Assembly: GCF_014873915.1 (NCBI RefSeq)
Contig: NZ_JADBEJ010000005.1
Span: forward strand, 1,736,001-1,800,000
Direction of reading: 5' to 3'
Length of the DNA: 64,000 bases
Source: Amycolatopsis roodepoortensis
GTDB taxonomy: Bacteria; Actinomycetota; Actinomycetes; Mycobacteriales; Pseudonocardiaceae
Positions 35,030 to 43,057 of this stretch are shown here, one piece after another. Within the stretch, counting starts at the first letter, position 1, and each line of letters opens with the position of its first letter. Position numbers and translations under genes: made by a program. A model generated the notes under the pieces. That model did no database searches, had not been told where the DNA came from, and saw only the letters and a program-made list of their open reading frames with translations.

Positions 35030-36643
35030 ATGACGAGCACGACACCGGCGAGCGCGGGCCACCACACCGAAGGACCGGCCACCATCGGCGACGTCCCCGG
35101 CGCCCCGGCCACGGCCAGGGCGGAACGGCTAGTGCGCCGGGTCGTGGGCGGGGCGGATTCCGCGCCGGTCCAGATGCGCGCGCCCTTCACCGGGCAGCCG
35201 ATCGCGACGCTGCCCCAGGCCACCGACGCCGACGTTCGCGCCGTGTTCGACCAGGCGCGTGAAGCGCAGCGCGCGTGGGCCGAGCGGCCGGTCGAAGACC
35301 GCCAGCGCATCCTGATCCGCCTGCACGACCTGGTGCTGAAGCGGCAGGAAGAGGCGCTCGACCTCGTGCAGATCGAGGCGGGCAAGGCGCGGATGGACGC
35401 CTTCGACGAGGTCAGCGCCACCGCCCTCGTCGCCGCCTACTACGGCAAGCACAGCGCGAAGATCCTCTCCCCGCGTCGCGCCGCCGGGCTGATCCCGGTG
35501 CTGACGAAGGTCGGCGAGATCCGGCACCCCAAGGGTGTCGTCGGGATCATCTCGCCGTGGAACTACCCGCTCGCGCTGACCGCGATGGACGTCCTCCCCG
35601 CGCTCGCGGCGGGCAACGCCGTCGTGCAGAAGCCGGACAACCAGACCGCGCTTTCGGCGCTGTGGCTGCAAGAACTCGCCGAGGAAGCCGGGCTGCCCGC
35701 CGGTATCTGGCAGATCGTGCTCGGCCGCGGCTCGCAGATCGGCGACGCGCTGGTCGAGGAGTCGGACTATCTCTGCTTCACCGGATCCACGCCCACGGGC
35801 AAGGGTCTCGCCGCGAAGGTGGCGGAGCGGCTGACGAGCTACTCGCTCGAACTCGGCGGCAAGAACCCGATGATCGTGCTGCCCGACGCGGACATCGCCA
35901 AGACCGCGACCGGCGCGGTGACCGCGTGCTTCTCCTCCGCCGGGCAGCTGTGCGTCTCGGTCGAGCGCATCTACGTCCACGAGTCGATCCGCGAGGAGTT
36001 CACTCGCGCGTTCGTCGCCAAGACAGCGGCACTGCGGCTCGGCGGCGCGCTGGATTACCAGGCGCAGATGGGATCTTTGACCTCCGAGGCCCAGCTGGAG
36101 ACGGTGTCGGCGCACGTCGAGGACGCCCGGTCCAAGGGCGCGAAGGTGCTCACCGGCGGTAAGGCCCGGCCCGACCTCGGCCCGCTGTTCTACGAGCCGA
36201 CCGTGCTCACCGACGTCACCGAGGACGTCAAGCTGTTCGCCGAGGAGACCTTCGGGCCGGTCGTGTCGATCTACGGCTACACCGACGTCACCGACGCGAT
36301 CGAGCGCGCCAACGACACGCAGTTCGGGCTGAACGCGAGCGTGTGGTCGCGCAACGGCCGGGCGGGCTGGGAGGTCGCGGCGCGGCTGAAGGCCGGGACC
36401 GTCAACGTCAACGAGGGCTTCGCGGCGACCTTCGGGACCGTGGGGCTGCCCATGGGCGGGATGAAGGAGTCCGGCGTCGGACGGCGCAACGGCGCCGAAG
36501 GCCTGCTCAAGTACACCGAGGCCCAGGCGATCGCGGTACAACGCGGGATGCCGCTGCGCCCCGGCCGCGGAATCCCGCCGAGGCTCTGGGCACGAGGCCT
36601 GAGCGCCGGTCTCAAGGCGCTCCGCCGCCTCCCGCGCCGCTGA
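35030..36643 (+). CDS. gabD2: succinate-semialdehyde dehydrogenase (NADP+)
   Basis: This 537-aa aldehyde dehydrogenase has PKGVVGIISPWNYPLALTAM, catalytic Glu in LELGGKNPMIV and catalytic Cys in SSAGQLCVSVERIYV, ending with GGMKESGVGRRNGAEGLLKY. The pattern and C-terminal extension (about 30 basic residues) match actinobacterial GabD2, which makes succinate from succinate semialdehyde. ATG 35030 has GGAG nine bases earlier. A perfect 28-bp palindrome follows the stop. Confidence 0.93.
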   Translation: MTSTTPASAGHHTEGPATIGDVPGAPATARAERLVRRVVGGADSAPVQMRAPFTGQPIATLPQATDADVRAVFDQAREAQRAWAERPVEDRQRILIRLHDLVLKRQEEALDLVQIEAGKARMDAFDEVSATALVAAYYGKHSAKILSPRRAAGLIPVLTKVGEIRHPKGVVGIISPWNYPLALTAMDVLPALAAGNAVVQKPDNQTALSALWLQELAEEAGLPAGIWQIVLGRGSQIGDALVEESDYLCFTGSTPTGKGLAAKVAERLTSYSLELGGKNPMIVLPDADIAKTATGAVTACFSSAGQLCVSVERIYVHESIREEFTRAFVAKTAALRLGGALDYQAQMGSLTSEAQLETVSAHVEDARSKGAKVLTGGKARPDLGPLFYEPTVLTDVTEDVKLFAEETFGPVVSIYGYTDVTDAIERANDTQFGLNASVWSRNGRAGWEVAARLKAGTVNVNEGFAATFGTVGLPMGGMKESGVGRRNGAEGLLKYTEAQAIAVQRGMPLRPGRGIPPRLWARGLSAGLKALRRLPRR

Positions 36644-36664
36644 CCGCCTCGCCACCGCCGCCGC

Positions 36665-36721
36665 AGTACATGAAGGCCCCCTTCCTTGCGCCTGGCGCAA
36701 GGAAGGGGGCCTTCATGTACT
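36665..36721. terminator. family C palindrome with perfect 28-bp arms
   Basis: Arms 36665-36692 and 36694-36721 are perfectly complementary around a single base. The left arm begins AGTACATGAAGGCCCCCTTC and the apex is TTGCGCC-T-GGCGCAA. It lies between the gabD2 and luxR 3' ends and would serve both directions. Confidence 0.9.
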
Positions 36722-36825
36722 TGGGGAAGGTGTGAAGGTCGAGTTTCCTCGGCTGAGCCGAGGGAAGGGGTCCTTCACGCGCCGCCGCTGTGACTTGTGG
36801 GGCTGGTGATGTTGCCGGGGCCACG
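36712..36825. repeat. dispersed ~100-bp repeat, copy 2
   Basis: It matches 15118-15225 nearly base for base over its first 70 positions, including the CCTCGGC-TGA-GCCGAGG hairpin. It is directly fused to the 28-bp palindrome, forming a tandem of two hairpins between convergent genes. Confidence 0.85.
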
Positions 36826-36875
36826 GAGGGCGGTCGCGTAAGTCCCATGCCGCCACATTCAGAGGACGAAACGCG

Positions 36876-39800
36876 CTAGGAGGACGAGGTGGGCGCGGCC
36901 AGCAGGCCCCGGTCGTAGGCGATCGCGACGGCCTCGGCCCGGCGGCTCGCGCCGAGTTTCGCCATCACGCGCGAAAGATGGACGCTCACCGTCTTCTCGC
37001 TGATGTACAGCTCTTCGCCGACCTGCCGGTTGGTCCGGCCGAGCGCGACGCGCTCCAGCACGTCGCGTTCCCGATCGGTGAGCGGATCGACGACGTCACG
37101 ACGCGGCGCCACGGCCTCCCCGGGCAGCTCGACACGCGCCCGGTGGCTGAGCTCCCGGACGGCTTCGCGCAGCGGACAGGCGCCCAGCCGATCGGCCACC
37201 GCGTGCGCGGCCAGCAGCTCCGACGTGGCGAGCGCGGTGTCGCCGTCCGAAGCCAGCAGGGACTTCGCGTGCTGCAGACGGCACATGGCCTGCTCGTACA
37301 CCGCGCCGTACCCGAACGCCTCGACCGCCTTCGCCCACAGCGCCGGATCCCCCGCGCCACGCAGGCAGCTGCCGAGCGCCTCCAGCCGGGCGAGCCACGC
37401 CAGCGCTTCCGGCCCCAGAGTCACCGAACGCGGGATGCCGTGTTCGGCGCAGTGGCGGCCGTGGGCGAGGAACTTCTCGCCCGACTCCACCGCTGCCTCG
37501 GCCGTGGCCAGATCACCGCGTACCCGTGCTTCGGCCGCCTGCGCGACGGCCGCCGTGAGACCGTGCACGCTGATCCGGATCCCGCCGAGCACTGCGGGTT
37601 CGAGCTCTTCGAGCCAGTCGATCAGCTCGTGCGCCTGCCGCACCGCGCCCGCGTGGTCCCTTCGCCACGACGCGAGCTGGATCGCGGCGTCGGCCGACGC
37701 GAGCGCGATCGAGTAGTCCGCGCTCCAGTGCTGCCGCAGGCTCGGCAGGATCTTGTCCGCGTCCGCGAACCGGCCCCTGCCGACGACGAACTGCGCCCAG
37801 ATGCTCAGGAACCGCCCGGCGACGACGCTCGAAACACCGCGGCCCGCGCGGCCGGCGTCGTCGTCTTCCGGCCAATCGCCGCTGACGTACCGCAGCGTGA
37901 GGTGCTTGGTCCGCAGCTCGATCCCGAACGAGCTCCAGGTCAGCCCGGTCTCCTTGGCCCGCTTGATGCCCTTGGCGTAGTACTTCAGCGCGGAATGGAT
38001 CTCGGCCCGGTCGTCGTAGCTCAGCCCGAGGAAGTGCAGAGCCCGTAGCTCGCCGTTGAGCGCGCCGGAATCCCTGGCCTTCCGCTCGGCCTCGCGCAGC
38101 CGCTCCCGCGCCTCCTCGACGTCGCCCGCCGAATCGGCCAGCGTCCCGAGCGAGACCAGCGCCGCCGCCTCCGCCCCGCCCGCGCCGACGGCCCTGGCGT
38201 CGGCGACCGCGGCCAGCGCGCACTGCAGCGCCTCGTCGTGCCGGTCGATCAGCCGCAGGATCCCGGCGCGGGTGGCGAGCACCCAGGCCCGCGCGGCACT
38301 CGCCTCGGTGTGCTCGACCAGCTTCCAGGCCTTGTCGATCGCCTCGACGACCTCGTCGATCGTGCCGTCGACCGAAAGCAGTGCTTCCGCGTGCCGCCGC
38401 CAGACCTTGGCGGCCCGCTCGTTGCCGATGTCCGGGCCGAGCGCCTCGGTCGCGGACCGCGAGTAGGCCACCGCGCGCTCCGGCTCCCCCGACGTGCTCG
38501 CGAAATACGACGCCTCGTGCAGGAGGCGGAGCTCGTCGACGTCCGGCGGCCGGTCCGCCGCGGGTACGGCGTCCCAAATGGACAGTGCCTGCTCGACGTG
38601 CCGCAGCGCGGAACCGGGCGCGCCCAGCTTCTCGGCCTCGTCCATCGCGCGCAGCAACGCGGCCAGCGCGGTGACGAAGTCCTTGCTCTCCAGGCTGTGG
38701 TGCGCGAGCCGCGCGTCCTGGCCGCGGCCCTGGCCCCGGTCGCGGATGCGGGCCGCGTACGCCGCGTGCATGCGCACCCGCTCGCCGGGCAGCAGGTCTC
38801 CGTACACCGCTTCCTGCAGCAGCGCGTGGCGGAAGGTGTAGAAACCGTTCTCGATCACCAGCACGTGATGCTGCACGGCCTCGCGCAGCGCCTCGTCGAG
38901 TTCGAGCTCGTCCAGCCCGGAGATCTCGGCGAGCGCGGCGTGCGCGACCGCGTCCTTCGCGACCGAGACCACGCGCAGCACCCGGCGCGTGATCTGGGAG
39001 AGCTGCTCCACCCTGGCGAGCAGCACTTCGGCCAGCCCGGCGGGGAGCTCGCGGCAGTCCTTCGCGGACGCGAGCAGCTCCTCGACGAAGAACGGATTGC
39101 CCTCGGACCGGGCGACGATGTCGGCGATCAGGTCCTGGCCGATCGGCTCGTCGGCCAGCGCTTCGACGAAGGCGCGCGCGTCCTCGGCGCCGAACGGCTT
39201 GACCTCGACGCGTTCGACGGCGCCGAGCCGCACCACCTCGGACAGCACCGCCCGGAGCGGATGCCGCCGGTGGACGTCCTCCTCGCGATAGCTCGCCACC
39301 ACCAGCAGCCGCTGGGTGCGCAGCCTGGTCAGGAGGAAGGACAGGAGGTTCCGGGTGGAGCCGTCGGCCCAGTGCAGATCCTCCAGGAGGATCACCACGG
39401 GCCGGCGCTGCGCGATGACGGTCAGCACCCCCAGTACCGCGTCGAACAGCTGGAGCTGGCCGAGGTCCCGTTCGGGCCCGAGGCGTTGCGTCGACACGCG
39501 TTCGCTCGCGGTGAGCTGACCGTCTTCGATGGCGGGGTAGTCCTCCGCCTGCTGCATCTGCGGGAGCAGCCTGCCCAGCGCCGGCCGGGCCCGGAGCGCG
39601 GCGGTGACCGCGGGATCGGACGTCGTCGCCAGCGGCGCCAGCGCCTCGGCGAACGGAAGATAAGGAAGACCGCCCTCATGGACGTCGATACAGCGCCCGG
39701 TGAGCACCAGGGCGCCGGTGCCGGCGGCGTACTCGCCGAGCGCGGTCAGGAGGCGGGTCTTGCCGACGCCGGCGTCACCGGAGAGCAGCACCGCGCCGGC

Positions 39801-39902
39801 CTCGCCCCGTTCTGCACGGGCGAAGGCGGCGCGGAGCTGCCGCATCTCCTGAGTGCGGGCGACGATCGGGATTCCGGAGCCAAGACGGGGCACGAGGTGC
39901 AT
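36876..39902 (-). CDS. large LuxR-family regulator with AAA ATPase domain (LAL type)
   Basis: This 1008-aa regulator has an N-terminal NTPase with Walker A GDAGVGKT (42-49) and Walker B VVILLEDLHWAD, a long helical TPR-like middle and a C-terminal LuxR helix-turn-helix (LTDRERDVLERVALGRTNRQ, then ISEKTVSVHLSRVMAKL). LAL proteins activate target operons on sensing small molecules or protein partners. No adjacent pathway shows its target. It stands alone, with the 70-aa gene upstream. Confidence 0.93.
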   Translation of the reverse strand: MHLVPRLGSGIPIVARTQEMRQLRAAFARAERGEAGAVLLSGDAGVGKTRLLTALGEYAAGTGALVLTGRCIDVHEGGLPYLPFAEALAPLATTSDPAVTAALRARPALGRLLPQMQQAEDYPAIEDGQLTASERVSTQRLGPERDLGQLQLFDAVLGVLTVIAQRRPVVILLEDLHWADGSTRNLLSFLLTRLRTQRLLVVASYREEDVHRRHPLRAVLSEVVRLGAVERVEVKPFGAEDARAFVEALADEPIGQDLIADIVARSEGNPFFVEELLASAKDCRELPAGLAEVLLARVEQLSQITRRVLRVVSVAKDAVAHAALAEISGLDELELDEALREAVQHHVLVIENGFYTFRHALLQEAVYGDLLPGERVRMHAAYAARIRDRGQGRGQDARLAHHSLESKDFVTALAALLRAMDEAEKLGAPGSALRHVEQALSIWDAVPAADRPPDVDELRLLHEASYFASTSGEPERAVAYSRSATEALGPDIGNERAAKVWRRHAEALLSVDGTIDEVVEAIDKAWKLVEHTEASAARAWVLATRAGILRLIDRHDEALQCALAAVADARAVGAGGAEAAALVSLGTLADSAGDVEEARERLREAERKARDSGALNGELRALHFLGLSYDDRAEIHSALKYYAKGIKRAKETGLTWSSFGIELRTKHLTLRYVSGDWPEDDDAGRAGRGVSSVVAGRFLSIWAQFVVGRGRFADADKILPSLRQHWSADYSIALASADAAIQLASWRRDHAGAVRQAHELIDWLEELEPAVLGGIRISVHGLTAAVAQAAEARVRGDLATAEAAVESGEKFLAHGRHCAEHGIPRSVTLGPEALAWLARLEALGSCLRGAGDPALWAKAVEAFGYGAVYEQAMCRLQHAKSLLASDGDTALATSELLAAHAVADRLGACPLREAVRELSHRARVELPGEAVAPRRDVVDPLTDRERDVLERVALGRTNRQVGEELYISEKTVSVHLSRVMAKLGASRRAEAVAIAYDRGLLAAPTSSS

Positions 39903-39965
39903 TCTTGCCTACCGGGCCGACAACTTCGCCTGTGTTTTCGCCGAGAGCTTCATCGCACTCGACCT

Positions 39966-40178
39966 CTACCGGGTGACGTCGCCGCTGCGGGCGGGCGCCT
40001 GCCGGACCTCTCGGCGCTCCTGGGCGGGCACATGGACTTCGTTGCGCTGCGCGCGCATCCGCTTGCCCGCCCGGCGGGCCCGGTCGACCCATACGCTGCG
40101 GCCCGCTCGCTGCAGCTCTTCGCGGCGATACTCGACCTCGGCCAGTACGCCGGTGAGCAGAGCGTCGTTCGTGTTCAT
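39966..40178 (-). CDS. small basic hypothetical protein
   Basis: This 70-aa protein starts MNTNDALLTGVLAEVEYRRE and is very rich in Arg and Glu. AAGGGGAAAAGA directly before the ATG gives a plausible ribosome binding site. It lies upstream of the LuxR gene on the same strand (63-base gap) and could be co-transcribed. It may be a helical DNA- or protein-binding peptide. Real-gene status is uncertain. Confidence 0.45.
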   Translation of the reverse strand: MNTNDALLTGVLAEVEYRREELQRAGRSVWVDRARRAGKRMRAQRNEVHVPAQERREVRQAPARSGDVTR

Positions 40179-40277
40179 TCTTTTCCCCTTAGGAACTCAC
40201 TGCCTTGTTGGTAGTGACGAGATTCGTCCTGAGGGGTGCCCTGAGGCATCGGGTGATCACCTACACCCGGACGTGAT

Positions 40278-40327
40278 TCGACCCCTTACGCCGGCCCATC
40301 CCCTGCTCGGGGGGCGTAAGGGGTCGA
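40278..40327. terminator. terminator of the XRE-DUF397 operon
   Basis: TCGACCCCTTACGCC (40278-40292) and its complement GGCGTAAGGGGTCGA (40313-40327) form a perfect 15-bp stem 13 bases after the DUF397 stop. It resembles family C in design (C-rich stem, CTTAC core). Confidence 0.75.
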
Positions 40328-40339
40328 GTTCAATGGTCT

Positions 40340-40549
40340 CTAGCCGTGATCCGGGCCACTCGCGCGCACAGCGCCGAGCAGCCCCCGCCATGCCTGCGGG
40401 GAGAGGCGGAAGGCACCTCCCTCAGGGTCCTTGGAGTCCCTCAGCGCGGCACCGGAACCGGTGAAGGCGACCTCGACGCAGTCGTTGCCGCCACCGCTGT
40501 GGCTGCTCTTGAACCACCGGGCCTGGGAAAGGTCATCGTTGGGCGTCAT
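40340..40549 (-). CDS. DUF397 protein
   Basis: This 69-aa protein has ARWFKSSHSGGGNDCVEVAF and LRDSKDPEGGAFRLSPQAW, the DUF397 signature. Such proteins are partners of XRE/DUF5753 regulators in actinomycetes (as in the abaA/whiJ families) and may act as their antagonists. ATG 40549 follows AAGGAG at eight bases. It overlaps the XRE gene by 17 bases. Confidence 0.94.
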   Translation of the reverse strand: MTPNDDLSQARWFKSSHSGGGNDCVEVAFTGSGAALRDSKDPEGGAFRLSPQAWRGLLGAVRASGPDHG

Positions 40550-41447
40550 GCTCCCCACTCCTTACTTGTTTCCAGTGACTTTCCGGAAGGGCCGCCTGTT
40601 CGGCGAACCTCCCGGCGGCCTCGGCGATCACCTCGACCGAGTCGTCCGGCTTCAACGCGGCGGCACGCAGATGGTCGAACATCAACGCGTATCGCCGGAC
40701 GTCCGGGGGTTCCTCCAGGTAGAGCCCGCTGGAGGTGCTGTCGACGTAGACCACGTCGGTGTCGGCCAGTTCGGGGAAGCCCATGATGAGGAACGGACCC
40801 TCCATCCCGGGATGGGCGCCCGCGCCGAACGGCACGATCTGGACGGTCACGTTCGCCCTCCCCGCCATCGTGACCATCCGGTACAGCTGTTCCGCCATGA
40901 CCTCGGGCCCGTCGACCACGCGGTGCAGGACCGCTTCGTCGATGACGGCCCAGTACTCCGGGGGCGAGGGATCGGTCAGCAGTTCCTGCCGCGCCATCCT
41001 CGCCGCCACCCGGCGCCTGATCTCGGCGTCCTCCGCGTCGGGCCGCATCGCCCTGATCACGGCCTTGGCGTAGCGCTCGGTCTGCAGCAGGCCCGGCACC
41101 AGCAGCGCCTGGAACGCCCGCAGCGAACTCGCGTCCGCCTCCAGCCCGACGAAGGTGCCGGTGAACACCTCGTTATACGCGTGCCACCAGCCGCGTTTGC
41201 GGGCTTCCCTCGCCAGCTGGACGAGCGCCTCCTGCTCGTCCCCCGCGATGCCGTACAGCTCGAGCATGTCGCGCGCGTCGCGTGGGGTGACGCCGACGTG
41301 CCCCGTCTCGATACGGCTGACCTTCGACGCCGAGCATTCGAGCTTCTCGCTCACCTCGTCGATGGTGAGGTCGGCCGCCTCGCGCAACCGCCTCAGCTCG
41401 CTCGCCAGCCGCCGGCGGCGCACGGTGGGTCCCTGACCCCTCGTCAT
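40533..41447 (-). CDS. XRE-family regulator with DUF5753
   Basis: This 304-aa protein has an N-terminal Cro/CI helix-turn-helix (LREAADLTIDEVSEKLECSA, SKVSRIETGHVGV) and a C-terminal DUF5753 domain (VPGLLQTERYAKAVIRAM, VTVQIVPFGAGAHPGMEGPF, VYVDSTSSGLYLE). Such pairs with DUF397 control development or antibiotic genes in Streptomyces (WhiJ-like). ATG 41447 has GGAGGT six bases upstream. Its promoter region holds a 13-bp palindrome. Confidence 0.94.
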   Translation of the reverse strand: MTRGQGPTVRRRRLASELRRLREAADLTIDEVSEKLECSASKVSRIETGHVGVTPRDARDMLELYGIAGDEQEALVQLAREARKRGWWHAYNEVFTGTFVGLEADASSLRAFQALLVPGLLQTERYAKAVIRAMRPDAEDAEIRRRVAARMARQELLTDPSPPEYWAVIDEAVLHRVVDGPEVMAEQLYRMVTMAGRANVTVQIVPFGAGAHPGMEGPFLIMGFPELADTDVVYVDSTSSGLYLEEPPDVRRYALMFDHLRAAALKPDDSVEVIAEAAGRFAEQAALPESHWKQVRSGEHDAQR

Positions 41448-41897
41448 CACGGCACCTCCACAAGCTGTCCGAGCACCAACGATCGCGACATCGCGGAGAA
41501 CAGTGTTCAGGAACCCCGCACGAAGCACATCTAACCAGCCCGAGACACATTCGGTGAGGTGGTCACACGACCATTTTCACCCACGCGTCGATTTTCATCC
41601 TGCAATTTGCAGATTGCCGTTGTAGGTTGAGCATTGTGCAACGCGGTACGCCCGCCTTCACCGGCGGCAGCGGATCCGCTCGCGGCACGGGCGCGGGGCC
41701 GCGAGCTGCACCGATGGGCTTTCGGAAGGATACCCGTCGAAGCCGGATTCACCCCCGGTGCAGGGCCGGAGCCGTCCCCCGATCGGTTCCGGCCCTCCCT
41801 TTATGCCCGCATTCCCGTAATGCTCTGGCTCCAGATGTTAAAGCGTTTCGTCATTCCCTCTAAAGGGTGGACGAGAAGAGAACTCCGCTGCGGAACG
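41448..41897. other. 450-bp intergenic region upstream of the XRE gene
   Basis: No gene is convincing. A plus-strand frame at 41627-41863 and a minus-strand frame at 41531-41752 lack coding bias. The stretch 41560-41640 is AT-rich and includes palindrome CTGCAATTTGCAG (41600-41612), a candidate autoregulatory site for the XRE protein. The rest is featureless. Confidence 0.5.
41600..41612. promoter_or_regulatory. 13-bp palindrome, possible XRE operator
   Basis: CTGCAATTTGCAG is symmetrical around one base and is followed by a related GCATTGTGCAACG at 41631-41643. It is in the divergent region about 150 bases before the XRE start. Confidence 0.45.
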
Positions 41898-42797
41898 TCA
41901 CACGACTCGGAGCAGACCTTCCTGCACGACGGTGGCGATATGCGTTCCGTCCGCGGCGAAGAACCGGCCGGTCGCCAGCCCCCGGGCACCCGACGCGGTC
42001 GGCGACGCGCTGTCGTAGAGGAACCACTCGTCGGCCCGGAACGGGCGGTGGAACCAGAGCGCGTGGTCGAGGCTCGCGCCGAGCACCTTGTCGAGATCCC
42101 AGTAGACGCCGTGCCGCGCGAGGACCGAGTCCAGAAGCGTCATGTCGGAGGCGTAGGTCAGCACGCAGACGTGCAGCAGCTGCTGATCCGGGAGCTTGCC
42201 GTCGGCCCGCATCCAGACCTGGTTCCTGGCGGGCCGGTCGCCGGACTTCCTGGTCACCCACGGCGGATCGTTGACATAGCGCAGGTCGATCGGGCGCGGC
42301 CGGTCGAGATGGCCCATGAAGTACCCCTCGGCCCGCTCCTGCAGCGTCGGGAGCGACTCGGGATCGGGGACGTCCGGCATGGCCTCGGAGTGCTCGATGC
42401 CGCCTTCGTCCTTCTGGAACGAGGCGGACAGGGAGAAGATCGCCTTGCCGTGCTGGATGCCCACGACGCGGCGGGTGGTGAACGAGCGGCCGTCACGGAT
42501 GCGGTCGACCTCGTAGACGATCGGGACGCTCGGGTCGCCGCCGCGGATGAAGTACGCGTGCAGCGAGTGGACCTTCCGCTCCTCGGGGACCGTGCGGCCG
42601 GCGGCGACCAGCGCCTGCCCCGCGACCTGCCCGCCGAACACCCGCACCGGCGAATGCGCGGGCGAGACGCCGCGGAAGATGTTCTCCTCGATCTTCTCCA
42701 AGTCCAGCAGCGCGACCAGCCGGTCAAGCACGGGCTGTCCGCCCGTCCCGCCGGCGTTGTCGAACCCGGCCGCGGCTTCCCTGGCCATCTCAGTCAT
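41898..42797 (-). CDS. tesB: acyl-CoA thioesterase II
   Basis: This 299-aa double-hotdog thioesterase has the N-domain FRGVSPAHSPVRVFGGQVAGQ and HSLHAYFIRGGDPSVPIVYE, and the C-domain SLDHALWFHRPFRADEWFLY (catalytic Asp) and FAADGTHIATVVQEGLLR (conserved Gln). It hydrolyses medium/long acyl-CoAs, freeing CoA. Its neighbours do not form an operon. Length is normal for TesB. Confidence 0.96.
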   Translation of the reverse strand: MTEMAREAAAGFDNAGGTGGQPVLDRLVALLDLEKIEENIFRGVSPAHSPVRVFGGQVAGQALVAAGRTVPEERKVHSLHAYFIRGGDPSVPIVYEVDRIRDGRSFTTRRVVGIQHGKAIFSLSASFQKDEGGIEHSEAMPDVPDPESLPTLQERAEGYFMGHLDRPRPIDLRYVNDPPWVTRKSGDRPARNQVWMRADGKLPDQQLLHVCVLTYASDMTLLDSVLARHGVYWDLDKVLGASLDHALWFHRPFRADEWFLYDSASPTASGARGLATGRFFAADGTHIATVVQEGLLRVV

Positions 42798-42854
42798 GTC
42801 ATGGACTTTAGGCCGTGCGGGTGCTTGGAGCCTCCGTGAGGCGGGACGTTTGTC

Positions 42855-42958
42855 GCGAAGGCCACCTTCGGGACACCTGGGACGGTACCGGGTGAGCCAA
42901 GAGTGGCGATCTCGCGTGACTGGATGGACGACACGCGTGATCCAACGGACGACACGCG
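42855..42958. repeat. family B variant and 21-bp spaced CACGCG array
   Basis: GCGAAGGCCACCTTC (42855-42869) is family B with paired A-to-G and T-to-C changes. It is followed by three units 21 bases apart with TCGCGTGA/CACGCGTGA/CACGCGAAC cores, including identical GGACGACACGCG at 42926 and 42947. All lie between the tesB start and the pyk 3' end. Confidence 0.75.
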
Positions 42959-42989
42959 AACCCGCTCACGACCACCGGGCCGAGACGTA

Positions 42990-43036
42990 GTGAAGGCCTC
43001 CTTCCCTACTCCGACGGTAGGGAAGGAGGCCTTCAC
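42990..43036 (-). terminator. family C palindrome, pyk terminator
   Basis: GTGAAGGCCTCCTTCCCTAC (42990-43009) pairs perfectly with 43017-43036 over 20 bp with a seven-base loop, 21 bases after the pyk stop. Confidence 0.85.
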
Positions 43037-43057
43037 GGACCTTCGCCGAGACCGGCG

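Noticed and set aside
41627-41863. 78-aa plus-strand frame with TTG start
   Set aside because: No ribosome binding site, poor codon bias, composition of a random frame.
42794-43036. 80-aa minus-strand frame MKASFPT...
   Set aside because: Also a translated family C repeat, in front of tesB.
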